A DNA stretch of 39,478 bases from CAWBRT01 sp050015355 (lineage in GTDB: Bacteria; Acidobacteriota; Terriglobia; Terriglobales; Acidobacteriaceae). The position numbers were made by a program, and so were the translations under genes. Positions 39,354 to 39,478 of this stretch are shown one piece after another. Each line of letters starts with the position of its first letter. Within the stretch, counting starts at the first letter, position 1. The notes beneath the pieces were generated by a model. It searched no databases and was not told the DNA's origin. It was given only the letters and a program-made list of their open reading frames with translations. The stretch is taken from positions 1 to 39,478 of the forward strand of contig JBEKBO010000027.1 of the NCBI GenBank assembly GCA_050015355.1. The letters run 5' to 3'.

Positions 39354-39478
39354 AGGCTCCCCGATCCGTCGATAAGGCCGATGTGGAAACTCAGGGGCTG
39401 ACGAACAGCCGCACCAGTTGCGGTTGAGCAGGGTAGCGAGTCAGGGGCAGGAGTGGTTTTTTCTGCACCTACGAGGTG

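Overview
The window looks like a chromosomal segment of an acidobacterium, probably related to the sulfur-cycling Terriglobia/'Ca. Sulfotelmatobacter' type. The reasons are a complete sat-aprBA-qmoABC set for dissimilatory sulfate/APS chemistry, an ECF sigma / zinc-finger anti-sigma / DUF3106-like trio, and many short palindromic intergenic repeats beside a RAYT transposase. The taxonomic call is inference; no rRNA or marker gene is present. No dsrAB lies in the window, so the direction of the sulfur pathway (reduction or oxidation) cannot be settled here, although QmoABC with Sat and AprBA usually means reduction.

Layout. 1-370: end of an integrated element, marked by the 3' half of a tRNA-Val starting at the anticodon loop. 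457-3493: UbiX-type flavin prenyltransferase divergent from a tungsten-type aldehyde ferredoxin oxidoreductase with a ThiS/MoaD-like protein. 3673-5731: ECF sigma factor, anti-sigma factor and DUF3106-like protein, ended by a clear terminator. 5958-8517: orphan TRAP solute-binding protein, proteasome-like Ntn hydrolase, small hypothetical gene and a gene remnant. 8821-23815 (minus strand): the sulfur island, transcribed aprB-aprA-(zinc ribbon)-(YkgJ cysteine-cluster)-qmoA-qmoB-qmoC-sat-(small membrane protein)-tauE-(lipoprotein)-(PEP-synthase-like). A second TauE gene is divergent at 24367. 25616-29947: hypothetical membrane protein, K+ channel, nnr and tsaE. 30151-31184: a three-gene, apparently AT-richer cassette with a HEPN-like protein. 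31457-32118: a RAYT gene flanked by REP palindromes. 32357-38895 (minus strand): ABC exporter, two ACS-family MFS transporters, a cupin and a MenB/BadI-type crotonase. 38896-39478: repeats only.

How the genes fit together. Sat activates sulfate to APS, AprBA interconverts APS and sulfite, and QmoABC links AprBA to the menaquinone pool. TauE-like permeases may move sulfite or other sulfur anions. The zinc-ribbon and YkgJ proteins lie between aprA and qmoA in the same transcription direction and are candidate accessory factors.

The most unusual feature is the REP/REPIN-RAYT system. Repeats of several related families occur in many intergenic gaps and also enter reading frames. One near-identical ~115-bp REPIN is inserted in frame in the nucleotide-binding domain of the ABC exporter. 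Another repeat supplies the C-terminus and stop codon of the cupin, and a third supplies the C-terminus of the RAYT itself. The REPIN in the ABC gene has an inverted twin just past the gene's 3' end, so recombination between the two would invert the ATPase part of the gene.
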